Origin: Tillus elongatus
Taxonomy: Eukaryota; Arthropoda; Insecta; Coleoptera; Cleridae
Length of the DNA: 64,000 bases
Assembly (NCBI GenBank): GCA_964006375.1
Contig: OZ023265.1
Span: forward strand, 169,028,033-169,092,032
Direction of reading: 5' to 3'
The notes under the pieces are model-generated. The model did no database searches and was not told the origin of the DNA. It saw only the letters and a program-made list of their open reading frames with translations. The translations under genes were made by a program, and so were the position numbers. The first letter of the stretch is position 1; the number at the start of each line of letters is the position of its first letter. Shown here in pieces: positions 40,088-50,110 of the stretch.

Positions 40088-40420
40088 TGAAAATAGATTA
40101 TTAAACTCTCTGCCGTTGGACGTAGTTAAACTGCACCCAAAATTAGTATGTTTTGCATTATAGTCACCACCAGCAATAAACCTTGCTTCAAGTGTCTCAA
40201 AAAGCATCTCAAGCATATTTTTAGGTATTCTGTTTCTAGGATGACAATACACGGTTGACATAATTAGGGAATTGGAACACATATTCACCTATATTGTTGT
40301 GGCCTGCAGGTAGTCCATTTCATATTCGTTGTGTACTATTGTTGACCACTCCAGAGAAGGGTAGAATAAATAATCGTATTGCTAATTTTTAAATGAGTAG
40401 TTGTATTTCAGTGAATCCTA
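39658..40420 (-). pseudogene. LINE-C endonuclease fragments
   Basis: The minus-strand frame at 40288-40084 reads IMSTVYCHPRNRIP, FIAGGDYNAKHTNFGC (D-x-N motif) and SNGREFNNLF, then runs into the TA tract. Beyond it, from 39885, RVLSSDHTPVLLT carries the S-D-H motif. Upstream, a DYLQATTI-like word near 40320 belongs to the same domain. A short GTT microsatellite (39691-39723) gives a poly-Thr run. Confidence 0.75.
39993..40083. repeat. (TA)n tract inside LINE-C endonuclease
   Basis: A pure TA run of about 91 bp following the NNLFSNN codons. No TA-core flanks. It separates the D-x-N and S-D-H parts of the endonuclease. Confidence 0.9.
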
Positions 40421-40474
40421 TCCTTATTACAGTTTCTCTAAAGACGTCAAATTTTCTTTAACTAACATAAAATA

Positions 40475-40830
40475 TGCACGACTAGATGTATTCTCACCAT
40501 AGTCAGAAACACAGACAAGTTTCTATCGAATTAAAGCGCGTCTGTACGCTATACAAATTACAACGAGAACACACCTATAAGTACAGCTATGTTAGCCAGC
40601 CTCCTAGAACATTGTCAGATGTACGACAGGGTCGCCATCTTGGTGAGGAACCAGGTAGTATGTTGTCACGGCGGCTCCAGTCAACACACAATGTTATAAT
40701 AGCGACTGTGTACAACCAACCAACAATTTTAGAAATTGTCAGCCCTGGCCCTGGAGCTGTCGTTACAAGATACTACCTGGTCCCGCGCCGAGATGGCGAC
40801 CCTGTCGTACATCTCACAGTGTACTGACAT
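40475..40830. repeat. Hammerhead repeat (family HH-A), inverted pair, degenerate ribozyme
   Basis: The minus-oriented copy covers about 40480-40750; orientation flips and a + strand piece covers 40751-40828. GATGTACGACAGGGTCGCC (about 40618) and GGCGACCCTGTCGTACATC (about 40794) are the inverted arms, about 62 bp each. The ribozyme region on the minus strand (40500-40545) reads CAGACGC and TAGAAAC, so the conserved boxes are damaged. Confidence 0.75.
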
Positions 40831-42039
40831 AAAATTATTGAAAATTGTCTGATGCTTCTAACAAAACTCAAATAAGGCAGTGGCATGTCTGGACTTTCGT
40901 TAGCGAGAAATCGCCAATACCGTAATAATTGCTCTTTAGTGTGCAATACTATACACGGTGTTCTAAAACATTTGACGAGTACTCTGTGCAGTATATATTA
41001 TATCTATAAAAAATACAAATCAGATGACCTTTCACCCTTATAAATTTTTGGCGGCACAACTTGGATATATTAACATTTATGCCGGTTGTAATAATACATA
41101 TATTGTTAGTTTTCTCGTGTTGCTTGTGAAGAATGTAATTATGAAACTCAACATCAAATTGAAAGTGTAACCTACAAACTCTGATTTATATACTGAGGAA
41201 GTTTTGAGCCGTGTATACTATATTATTTGTTATGTGTGTCTTATTGTGGTTTTGTGTTCTGGCTTGTTCCTCTGTTATAACTTGGCTTAAATATGAGAAT
41301 ATCTAATTTGGAGCAGATAACAACAAGTTTACAAGTCATTATTTGATTATTATGAGTGGATTAATCTGGAAACATTCAAATTATTAAACGACGTGTATCA
41401 AAACTGAAGTGAAATGATCTAATTACAGCAAACTGTGGCCCAAATCATCCCGAATATTGTTACCGTCTCTCACATCTCTGTTTTCTGTAAAGTTAGCTGT
41501 GTACTCCACAGTTACAAATTGTTACGTATTCAGAGTGTATCTGCTGAATGAGTTCAGGATAATGCAAATATCCTTGATTTAACTTCCACAATAAGTCAGT
41601 TTCCTTGGAGAGTCTTAGAACATGTTAGTTGTTAGGAAATTGTTGGATAAAGAGCCCTCGCTTGTCCTTCAGACATCTTAAATTATAAATGCACCCTCTG
41701 TGACAGCTCCTACTCATCTCGGTTCATCCCTTATTCCACCCCCCTGTGCTTGTTCTCCATTTGCAAGTTACTACTTTGTGTTTAACCGTGCGAAAGCAGA
41801 TTTGCACTTCGTTCATTACATCTCTAGATGTGCTTGTTAACGTCAGAGATGGAAATTTGATAGAAGCGTGTTTTTTCAACCAATTATACTTTTAGACTTT
41901 TGTGAGCTTTAAGGCGATTTAATTTATTAACTAAAATTTAAAACAAAAATATAAGGCGAATGAAAACCTATTAACAGAGACGGCAATGGGTGGAAAAAAG
42001 TATTTAACTGCAGACGTAAGGGAGGAAAATTTGCTTCGC
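40831..42039. other. Unassigned sequence
   Basis: About 1.2 kb with no recognisable ORF, terminal repeat or shared family. Composition is typical of the background. Confidence 0.4.
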
Positions 42040-42637
42040 GCAGACTTGGAGACTACTTCTCTAGCTTCACTGTTGGGTTTAGTTTCTGTAAGTGAAGAAA
42101 GTAACCAGCGCGTCAGCTACCTGGAGCAAGTGGCCCTTCTGAATTCTAGATATTTTAGGATGTTCTTCAACGATTCTGTAACCGCTTTCGCTGCTTGACA
42201 GCTTCCTCAGCCAGATAAAAATTAAATTAACACGAAATCATGATAACTACAAATAAAGATCTGTTGCTTTGTTATGATGTTTTGATCAAAAAAATTCTTT
42301 AAAATTGAAAATAAAATGGAACACAAACGAGGGATGAGGACTTTAAAATGTCTACGTGATGTATGTAGATATTTAATATAAAGATATAATTAACCTATAA
42401 CAACAATAACTATAATAACAGTTACAACAATAAAATATATAAGCAATAACAGTAATAAAGCAGACTATATAGAATGAAAATATCGACATACATCAATTCA
42501 TTACCTTATTACAACTTTTTTGAAAAAATAGTTAGATTTGTTTGAGTCTGCTTTATTGCTGTTATTGTTTAGTTATTTTATTGCTGTAACTGTTATTATA
42601 GTTATTACTGTTATAGGTTAGATATATCTTTATGTTA

Positions 42638-45600
42638 GTAGTAGTAGTAGTAGCAGTGGTGGGGAGGCCAACGCCAAGCAAGTAGGCCACAATGGGCCCT
42701 TTTTGCCAACCCCAGCAACCCAGCAACCATGCTCTACTCTTCCTCGGTTCCGTCGCCAAACCGCCTCGACCTCGAGATGAAGGCCATGACGGTCTTCAAT
42801 TGGACGGTACTTACCTGATTCCTCTGCAGAGTCCTTGATCCGAACAATTCTGCTCGAAGACTCCCAAAAGCCTCGCATTCACACAGGTAGTGGTAGGACG
42901 TTTCTTCATCCTCGCCACATTCCTGGCAAATGGGATCCCTCTCTACGCCTATCAATGTGAGGTGTCTTCTAAGGGCGCAGTGGCCTGTCAGCACCCCGAG
43001 GATGCGGCGAAGCGTAGGTCGACTCCTTCCGAGTAGCCAGACAGCTTTATCTCTGTCCGGCCCCTCCACGAAGTCCCTCGCCTGCCTGCAGCCATCAACC
43101 GACCCCCAGTGCCTCTCCATTGCTTCCTCGGTCCACCTGTCTAAGACGACAGAGACTGTCTTCCTACTTATGCCTATCGCAGGCTCCGGGCCACAGAACG
43201 GCCGCCGGGAACCGAGCTTTGCGAGATTATTCGCCACCTCATTCCCCGCCACGCCACAGTGTCCCGGAACCCACACCAGTTGCACCTCCTTCGTCCTGGC
43301 TAGCCCTCTGAGGGCGTCAGCGCACTCCTGAACCAGGGGTGACCTGATTCTGGCCGCGCAGACTGCCCGGAGGACCGCCTGGCTATCCGAGCAAATGCAC
43401 ACACATTTCTCGGGACTCATCTTCACATCCTGTCTATTGGCCACAGACAGGATAGCATACGCCTCTGTTTCGAATGCCGTGGTGTATACGCCAAGAGCAT
43501 AGCTCTCGCGCACCCCCAGGCCCTCGATGTATATTCCCGCCCCGGAGGATTGCTGGTCCTCCAGCCGCGATCCGTCGGTGAAACAGACCAGGCTTGCGGG
43601 CTGGAATGCAACCTCATTTTCCCTCCACTGATCCCTACTGGGGATCCTGAGGGTGTATGGCCTAGTCAACCTAATATCGTCCTCGGCATCCCTCACCTTT
43701 ATGGCGGAAATCGGAATTTCCTTTTCCACCTCCTTGGCGACTCTTGCATGCCCTGTGACTGCTCCCTCTCCGCTCCAGTTACCTGAGTCCCGGATCCTAA
43801 GATGCGACGCCATAGCCTCCCTTCTGATACAGATGGGAAGCGGTGGCAGCATCAACAGGACCTCTAGCGCGGCTGAGGGTGTCGTCCTCATAGCGCCTGT
43901 GATACCCAGGATAGCCAGCCTTTGGAGTTTGGCCAGCTTCCTGCTGGTTGTTTGGTTCACACCACACCACCAGACCAACGCCCCATAGAGGATTCTCGGC
44001 CTGACGATCGCAGTGTAGATCCAATGAAGGATCCGGGGATTAACTCCCCAGGTCCTCCCTATCACACGACGCAGCTGCCAGAGGGTCGCTACTCCCTTCC
44101 TCACAACTCGTTCTATTTGCGACCCCCATGTTAGTTTCGGGTCCAGGATCACCCCCAGATATTTGACCTCCCGCACTAAAGCTAAAGGTTTTCCAAACAT
44201 CACGGGCGCCCTGAACCCCTCTACCTTCCTCTTCTTGGTAAATAGGATCATCTCCGTCTTCGCCGGGTTTACGGAGAGTCCCTGCTCACCACACCACCTT
44301 TCGATTATGCTACAGGCAGCTTGCATGCACTCACAGACGACGCCGAGGAATTTGCCGGTGACTAAGACCAGCCCATCATCAGCGTACGCCTGGGCGTAGA
44401 AGCCATTCTCAGAGAGCCGCTCCAAGAGGCCGTCCATGACCAGACACCATAGATGAGGCGAAAGGCAGCTCCCCTGGGGACAGCCGCCCGTCACCCCAAC
44501 GTCCAACCCTCGCCCCCTCAAGGTCAGCGACACTCTCCTGTCCTCCAGCATGCTCGCGACCCAGCTTATTAGGGACCTCGGCGTTCCCCTGTCCTGTAGG
44601 GCGTTACAGACCGTATCCGTCCTTGCCTTATCAAAGGCCCCCTCCACATCGAAGAACACAGCTAATGTGCTCTCCCCGTAGTGTAGAGCCCTTTCCACCT
44701 TCCGCGTCACAGCGTGGAGCGCCGTCTCCGTCGATTTCCCCCGCTGGTACGCGTGCTGACCTTTGTGGAAGGGATGATCTTTGAGGATCCCTCCCAACAT
44801 AAACCTATCTACTAACTTTTCCAATGCCTTAAGTAGAAAGGATGTTAGGCTGATTAGCCTGTACGCCTTGGCCAGCGTGTAGTCCTCCCTTCCCGGTTTG
44901 GGAATGAAGACCCCCCTAACCCGGCGCCAGGCCTTTGGGACGTAGCCCCACGCCAGGCTGGCCCGAAAAACCTCCCTTATGTTGGGAAGCAGTATATCCA
45001 GGCCCCTCTGGAGCAGGGCTGGAAAAATCCCATCGCAGCCTGCGGATTTGAATGGAGCGAACTCGCTCACCGCCCAGGTTATAGAGCCATCTGTGACCAC
45101 CTCCTCCGCCAGCTGCCAGTCCGCATTCGGGACTGTCCACCGGCCCGGTTCGGCAGCCTCCGTGACGGCTCCACCGCCCTCAAGGTGAACTTCGGCGAGA
45201 TGACGCAGGGTCTCCTCACCGGTGCTTGTCCAGCTCCCATCCTGTTTCCTTAAAGATCCTACATTACTACCTAACTCTTGTTTGAGTACTCTCACCAGCC
45301 TGGCTGCGTCAGGCAGGGAATTGATTTCCCCGCAGTACGCGCGCCAACCAGCTCGCTTACTCCGGCGTAATTCCTTCTTAAACTCCCTTCTGGCAGTCCT
45401 AAACTCGTCCCAGGCCGCTTCACCCGATTCTCGGACGGCTCGGTTTAAGGCCCTCCGAGTCCGCCCGCGTAGTACGGCGAGATCCTTGTTCCACCATCTA
45501 ACTTTGATGGACGGTTCCCCCCTAAGTGGTGACGCGGCCTCGTAGGCTGCCATTATTTTCCCTTCTAGGGCCTCGACCTCGCTATCTAATGCCTCTATAG

Positions 45601-46060
45601 AGAGTCTACTCCCCTCTGGGCTCCTTGGCGACCCACCGAGGCCTATTAGATAGGCATCCCAGTCGGTCTTCCTTGGATTTCTCCTGGGGGGAGGACTCTC
45701 ACGGTCCACATCCAATTCAAAGCTGATCATACGATGATCAGACATTGATATGTGTTCCGTCACCCTCCAGTTAGATATATCCTCCGTTATTCCTCTGCTC
45801 GCTAACGTAATGTCGATCACCTCCTGTCGGATACGATTGACAAACGTTGGAGCTGTACCTCTATTTAATACCTCTAGGTTCGTTGTAGCCAAGTACTCTA
45901 ACAGAGCCTCACCGCGTGGGTTGGTATCCGTGCTGCCCCACAATCTGTGGTGAGAATTGGCATCGCAGCCTATTATCAGTTGTAGCCCATGCTCCCTCGC
46001 GTAATCGACGATACGCACCAATTCCTCCGACGGAGGCAGCCCCCGCCAATCGTAGGGAAC
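42638..46060 (-). mobile_element. LINE-D: 5'-truncated LOA/R1-group LINE with 14-bp target duplication
   Basis: ATATCTTTATGTTA occurs at 42624-42637 and 46061-46074 and directly bounds the insertion, so the borders are exact. The 3' end (low coordinates, minus strand) finishes in a (CTA)n-like tail, seen here as TAGTAGTAGTAG. The body is far richer in GC than the surrounding pLTR. Its single long frame is open to the very 5' truncation point. Identical duplications and an unbroken frame mark a recent insertion. Confidence 0.93.
42734..46060 (-). CDS. LINE-D ORF2: endonuclease (partial), reverse transcriptase, RNase H
   Basis: The frame is open for about 1,108 codons; the first part (VPYDWRGLPPSEEL) lies upstream of the first possible start, because the 5' end is truncated. 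Order of domains: second half of an APE endonuclease (GCDANSHHRLWGS, then MSDHRMISFEL; the N-terminal QEP motif is lost); RT with SLAWGYVPKAWR, VFIPKPGR, FFDVEGAFDKA, GGCPQGSCLSPHLW and the intact catalytic QAYADDGLVL; thumb (RTWGVNPRILHWIY); RNase H with CFTDGSRL, ETEAYAI, CSDSQAVL and VPGHCGVAGNEVA, all four acidic/His motifs present; and a C-terminal CQEC...H...C cluster. RT and RNase H look catalytically complete. The product cannot nick DNA without the missing endonuclease half and there is no ORF1. Confidence 0.93.
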   Translation of the reverse strand, partial: VPYDWRGLPPSEELVRIVDYAREHGLQLIIGCDANSHHRLWGSTDTNPRGEALLEYLATTNLEVLNRGTAPTFVNRIRQEVIDITLASRGITEDISNWRVTEHISMSDHRMISFELDVDRESPPPRRNPRKTDWDAYLIGLGGSPRSPEGSRLSIEALDSEVEALEGKIMAAYEAASPLRGEPSIKVRWWNKDLAVLRGRTRRALNRAVRESGEAAWDEFRTARREFKKELRRSKRAGWRAYCGEINSLPDAARLVRVLKQELGSNVGSLRKQDGSWTSTGEETLRHLAEVHLEGGGAVTEAAEPGRWTVPNADWQLAEEVVTDGSITWAVSEFAPFKSAGCDGIFPALLQRGLDILLPNIREVFRASLAWGYVPKAWRRVRGVFIPKPGREDYTLAKAYRLISLTSFLLKALEKLVDRFMLGGILKDHPFHKGQHAYQRGKSTETALHAVTRKVERALHYGESTLAVFFDVEGAFDKARTDTVCNALQDRGTPRSLISWVASMLEDRRVSLTLRGRGLDVGVTGGCPQGSCLSPHLWCLVMDGLLERLSENGFYAQAYADDGLVLVTGKFLGVVCECMQAACSIIERWCGEQGLSVNPAKTEMILFTKKRKVEGFRAPVMFGKPLALVREVKYLGVILDPKLTWGSQIERVVRKGVATLWQLRRVIGRTWGVNPRILHWIYTAIVRPRILYGALVWWCGVNQTTSRKLAKLQRLAILGITGAMRTTPSAALEVLLMLPPLPICIRREAMASHLRIRDSGNWSGEGAVTGHARVAKEVEKEIPISAIKVRDAEDDIRLTRPYTLRIPSRDQWRENEVAFQPASLVCFTDGSRLEDQQSSGAGIYIEGLGVRESYALGVYTTAFETEAYAILSVANRQDVKMSPEKCVCICSDSQAVLRAVCAARIRSPLVQECADALRGLARTKEVQLVWVPGHCGVAGNEVANNLAKLGSRRPFCGPEPAIGISRKTVSVVLDRWTEEAMERHWGSVDGCRQARDFVEGPDRDKAVWLLGRSRPTLRRILGVLTGHCALRRHLTLIGVERDPICQECGEDEETSYHYLCECEAFGSLRAELFGSRTLQRNQVSTVQLKTVMAFISRSRRFGDGTEEE

Positions 46061-46205
46061 ATATCTTTATGTTAAACATTGACATACATAATGTAGACAT
46101 TTTCGAGGGCTCATCCGTGATATGTATTTCATTTGATTTTTAATTTAAAAGATTTTTTTTTGACCAAAATATAATAACATAGCAACAGATCTTTGTTTGT
46201 AGTTT

Positions 46206-47799
46206 TTTTATATTTCAACAACACATCACGAGGGCTCACAGCCTAAATACTTTTGTACCGTGGGTGTCGACAAGGAGGAAAGAGGCAACTTGTTAATTCT
46301 GGATTTGAAGGTTTGGAGGTTCGAAGGAGAAGGAAAAACATGTGCCGGTGAACAACGAGGTAAACAGTTCAGCTTTGCCCATGGCGCTAGAAACAATTTC
46401 ATCCCCTGAAATAAAGGTGGGAACGTGCTCTTGCAGAAATTATTCCCAATAGATTTAACAAGAGTCCAGGAGGGTTTGCTGCTGGTGGAGCTTGAGAGGA
46501 CTTTGTTTTTGATGTTGTTATTAAACGAGCTTTTGCCTCAGAAAGAATGAGGACAGCGGTTTCTTGCGTCGTTAAATGCTTGACGGTTTTCTTGACTGGG
46601 ATTGTGTAGAAGCGTTTTGTGAGCTTTGACATTTTCAAGTCTGGTCTTGTCACACGACTTAGAGAACTAGGGTTTTTGAGTGGCTGAAGAGGTTTTCTGT
46701 GTACGTGGAATAAACAATTCCATGCCAGCTTGGATGATTTCGGTGATCTTTTGTGAGATATCAGAGGGGTCAGGATGAGAGAAGCAGACAGACGCCCATG
46801 GAAATGAGGAAAAGTAATCCCGCATTTCGTCCCAGTTTGCGGAGTTGTAGTGTCAAACGATGCGTGGGTGTGATGACTGTGTGAACTCAGTTGCATTGCG
46901 CAGGAATCAGTGACCATGTCGTGGTCAGAGCGACCAAGGGGGGCGGTGACTAATGTCTTATAGCATTCAGGTTTTGTAGTAAGAAGGAGATCCAAGGGAA
47001 TTGAGCTGTGTGTTGGGATGCGAGGAAAGTAAGTAGGCTGCTGAACCATATTGGCTAAATAATTGCTGACTGCGAAGGCCTCCGCTGCTCTCGCTTGTGG
47101 ATCGGTAGCCATTCCTTATTGTGGACATTGAACTCACCAAGAATAGTGACCTCGGAGGAATGATATTCAGAAATCAGATGGTCGGTTTTTTCAGAAAGGT
47201 AGTCGAAGAGCTGGACAATGTTGTTGTCAGAAGATGACGGGTAAATGCAACAGATGAATTTAGTTGCAGCCCTGGGAGAGAGTTTCATCCAAAGTATGTC
47301 TTTTCTTCCAGCTTTCAAATTGGGGAGTTTGGTTCAGGGTAGATTGCTACGGACGTATGCGCACACACCTCCATGCAATCTAAAGGAAGTAAGGAGCTCA
47401 TATCCCGGGAACCTAAGGTGATTAGTGGCTGTTTTGATTTGGGTTTCGGTGAGGAAGAGGAGTTGGGGCCTATTAGCCTCGAGTAAATGGTGGACGGAGT
47501 TCAGGTTAGAATTTAGGCCACATATATTCTAAAAGCATATGTTAAATTTTGATGCCGGCGCCCCCTGCACACCCCTCTCCCGGAGATTTGAATGAAGGGG
47601 TATTTTATCTCCGGAATCTTTTGTACACGGAGGAGCTATCGCCATTCTTCTTTATAAAGGAAAATGATTCATACACCAGAACCGGAAACGTCCGTTGGGA
47701 CTTCACCTGCCCCTTGATGTAAGGAGTGGTACCTCCTCGGGTGTGAAAAAAATCCTTTACTATCACGTAAATGAAAAGTCCACTACCACCTACCTATCA
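46206..47799 (-). mobile_element. LINE-B copy 1, with internal deletion
   Basis: The 3' end (low coordinates, minus strand) has the TGTTGAAATATAAAAAAA tail shared with copies at 48.7 and 60.6 kb. From 46206 to about 46348 it is the extreme 3' part. It then jumps at a GTGCCGG word to sequence that in copy 3 lies about 1.5 kb further 5' (62232), so most of the RT is missing. The endonuclease domain and some upstream sequence follow to 47799. It sits in the plus arm of the PLE-2 pLTR pair. Confidence 0.85.
46399..47570 (-). pseudogene. LINE-B copy 1 endonuclease and linker
   Basis: On the minus strand the pieces read LLEANRPQLL-like, a SETQI/TETQIKTATNHL-like word, FPGYELLTSF and GGVCAYVRS (near 47400), then DILWMKLSPRAATKFICCIY, EVTILGEFNVHNKEWL (D-x-N motif, first Asp changed to Glu in this copy), and AVSNYLANMVQQPTYFPRIP. 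IPLDLLLTTKPE and LGRSDHDMVT (S-D-H) follow. This is an APE endonuclease of a Jockey/CR1-like LINE. Frameshifts separate the parts. The basic linker after it (SKLAWNCLFHVHRKPLQPL) precedes the RT in copy 3. Confidence 0.75.
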
Positions 47800-48189
47800 T
47801 TTGCCATGTTTTCGTGTTAATTCAATGTTTATCTGTCTGAGAATGCTGTCAAGCAGCGAAACCGGTTACAGAAACGTTAAAGAACATCCTAGAACATCAG
47901 AAATTCAGAAGTGCCACTCGTTCAAGTTAGCTTACGCGATGACTACGTCCTTCACTTACAGAAATTAAACCAAACAGTGAAGCCAGAGAAGTAGTCTCCA
48001 TGTCTGTACGTAGTATGGACAAGTTTCACCATGTAAGGACAACAACAATGAATGAAAATTTGCTTATTATACTAAATGGTTTTGGAAAGAAAAAGGTATT
48101 ACCAATCATTTACGAAACACCGTATCGATTATGAAACTAATTATAAAATAATTAGAGACTCATGTGCTTGTTCAAATACCTTATTAGCG

Positions 48190-48312
48190 AATTTTCCTTA
48201 AGAAAAATGCGCTAATAGAGAGGTCACGATGAAAAGCTTTCGAAAAAATTTCTTCAGATGAGCGCGAATTTGGGTCCCCAGAATCCAAAACCAAGGTCTG
48301 TGATTTTTTTAT

Positions 48313-48409
<97 letters not shown>

Positions 48410-50110
48410 TATCCGAGCGATAACTAATAAAATGCTAAAATGATTTCAATCAAACTTGGCAAAATCTTGCTTGCTTGTGCAAAAACCGAGGTCGAGTTCG
48501 TTAATCAGCCTTTATGCTCAAGTTTTTTCCGTGGAAAATCGGGGAACACTTTTTGAACACGCTATATTTTTGTAAGTATCAGAGTAACTGGAATGAGACT
48601 TTATGCGGCTAGAAATAGTGCAAATAAACCTATGTTGTGAATTTTAAATAATCTGGTACACAATAATTAGAGTTTTGTCAAAATTAAAAATAAAATCCCA
48701 AAGACATGCGTTTTTTTTATAATTTCAACAACACACCACGAGGGCTTACAGCCTAAATACTATCGTACCGTGTGTGTTGACAAGGAAGAAAGAGGCAGCT
48801 TGTTAATTCTGGACTTGAAGGTTTGGAGATTCGGAGGAGAAGGAAAAACATGTGCCGGCAAGGAATTCCACAACTTGGAAGTCCTCGGGACAAAAGAGCG
48901 GGCATAACAAGATGTTCTATGTCTGGTGACCTGGACAGTAAAAGGGTGCATTCGCTCTGTTCCCCTGGTGGATCTGTTGGGGGCAGCAGGTGGGGGAACT
49001 ATGGAGGAAAGCTCCTCTGAGCAGTGCCCGTGCAGATATCTATAAAAGAGAGAGAGGTCACCAACAGCACGTCGGTGGGCAAGGGATGGCAGCCTTTGGG
49101 TGAGGGTAGAGTCACCGATGAGACGTATAGCTCTCTTTTGAATGGAGTCCAGGATAGCGAGTGTAGAAGCGGCAGCGGCACCCCAGATGTGGGAGTAGTA
49201 TTCGAGGTTTGGCCTTATTTGTGAAGTATATAAGGTATAGAGATTAGCTGGTGAAAAGTATTTGCGAGCCCGGAAGAGGAAACCTAATTTCTTAGCAGCC
49301 GCTTCTGCAATTGATGTGACATGTTGGTGTCAATTAAGATTTCGATCCACAGAAATGCCAACAAGTGAAAAGGACTCATTACTTTGAATAACTTGGTTGT
49401 TCATTGTGATGGGTCTAGGGCTGGTGTATATTTTGTGAGAAAGAAAGCAAGACTTAGTTTTGGTGGGGTTGAATTGTACAAGATTTCTGCTTCCCCTGTC
49501 TAATATTTTTTGTAGATCCACGGAGACAGAGAGACGACTTAGTGGTTAAAGTCCAAGGCCCGACAGACAAATATGTTAACTGCCACGCGTAGATTGATTC
49601 ATACAACAGGTATAACTTATACATCCACGGTAACCAAACTAAATATATACCAGGCATAAAACATATTACCCGAACCAACAATCGTTAAATCTCGGCGCAA
49701 TTATGGAAAATGAGAGACGACAATTAAAAATTTGCCAAGTAACTGTTATTTAACTGAGGGATTCACTCAATTATTAAAAGACACTATATTTGTAGCTTTA
49801 TGAAGGGCCTCATATACAGTTTTAGCGCAGCATACATATATTATGCTGTCGTATAATATACTAGATATGTGAACAAAATCAAGCCAAGTCTCTATAAAAA
49901 TGATTCTAAAATAGTTTCTTTTATCTTTAAACTTAAACATAAGACGTCATATAAGACCGAAACAGTCATGGGATGTATTTCAATGGGAATTCTACTGATT
50001 CTGTAATTAATTACGTATACTTTGAATATAATATCCCGGGCATGAAGCTGATCTAAATTATCACGCAAATAAAACGTTATTTGAAGTATACTTAGATAGT
50101 CTAAGCATAC
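48190..50110 (+). repeat. TA-core variant repeat, copy 2, containing LINE-B copy 2
   Basis: Paralogue of 25136-26590: GATGAGCGCGAATTTGGGTC, (TA)n 48315-48407, CCGAGCGATAACTAATAAAA, GAGGTCGAGTTCGTTAATCA, the body to 48708, then from 49532 GACGACTTAGTGGTTAAAG through CCTAGATAG-like end words. The SINE site of copy 1 is empty here (49670-49680: GGCATAAAACATATTACC). LINE-B copy 2 occupies 48709-49531 instead. Confidence 0.85.
48709..49531 (-). mobile_element. LINE-B copy 2, 5'-truncated
   Basis: Carries the family 3' tail at 48709-48730, then on the minus strand the ORF2 C-terminus (SFVPRTSKLWNSLPAHVFPS, SRINKLPL) and the region corresponding to QSNESFSLVGISVDRNLN and QKILDRGSRNLVQFNPTK. The 5' end is cut within the RT region at about 49531. 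Comparison with the empty site in the 25-kb paralogue (GACATGACTTAAAACGACTT) shows that a few target bases are missing rather than duplicated. Confidence 0.85.

Larger units (their letters stand above)
37745..40455 (-). mobile_element. LINE-C: Jockey-type non-LTR retrotransposon, decayed
   Basis: Read on the minus strand from 40455 downward: APE endonuclease fragments, an RT with altered catalytic motif, and a C-terminal region typical of Jockey elements ([19 protein letters not shown]). Two (TA)n tracts, 38060-38136 and 39993-40083, lie inside the coding region at places where related elements have ordinary codons. Stops and frameshifts separate four main frames. No poly-A tail or target duplication was found. 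Confidence 0.85.
42040..48055. mobile_element. PLE-2 family: inverted pLTR pair, interrupted by two LINEs
   Basis: The minus-oriented pLTR spans about 42046-42540. The plus-oriented one starts at about 42544 (GAGTCTGCTTTATTGCTGTT), is broken at 42637 by LINE-D, resumes 46061-46205, is broken again by LINE-B copy 1, and resumes about 47800-48055 (GTCAAGCAGCGAAACCGG, AAGTAGTCTCCATGTCTG). Joined in reading order, the plus arm matches both the minus arm and 32423-32990. No Penelope coding sequence lies between the arms. Confidence 0.85.

Noticed and set aside
42930..45545. Several + strand ORFs of 60-130 codons opposite LINE-D
   Set aside because: They overlap the long minus-strand frame with full RT and RNase H motifs and are shadows caused by its high GC.
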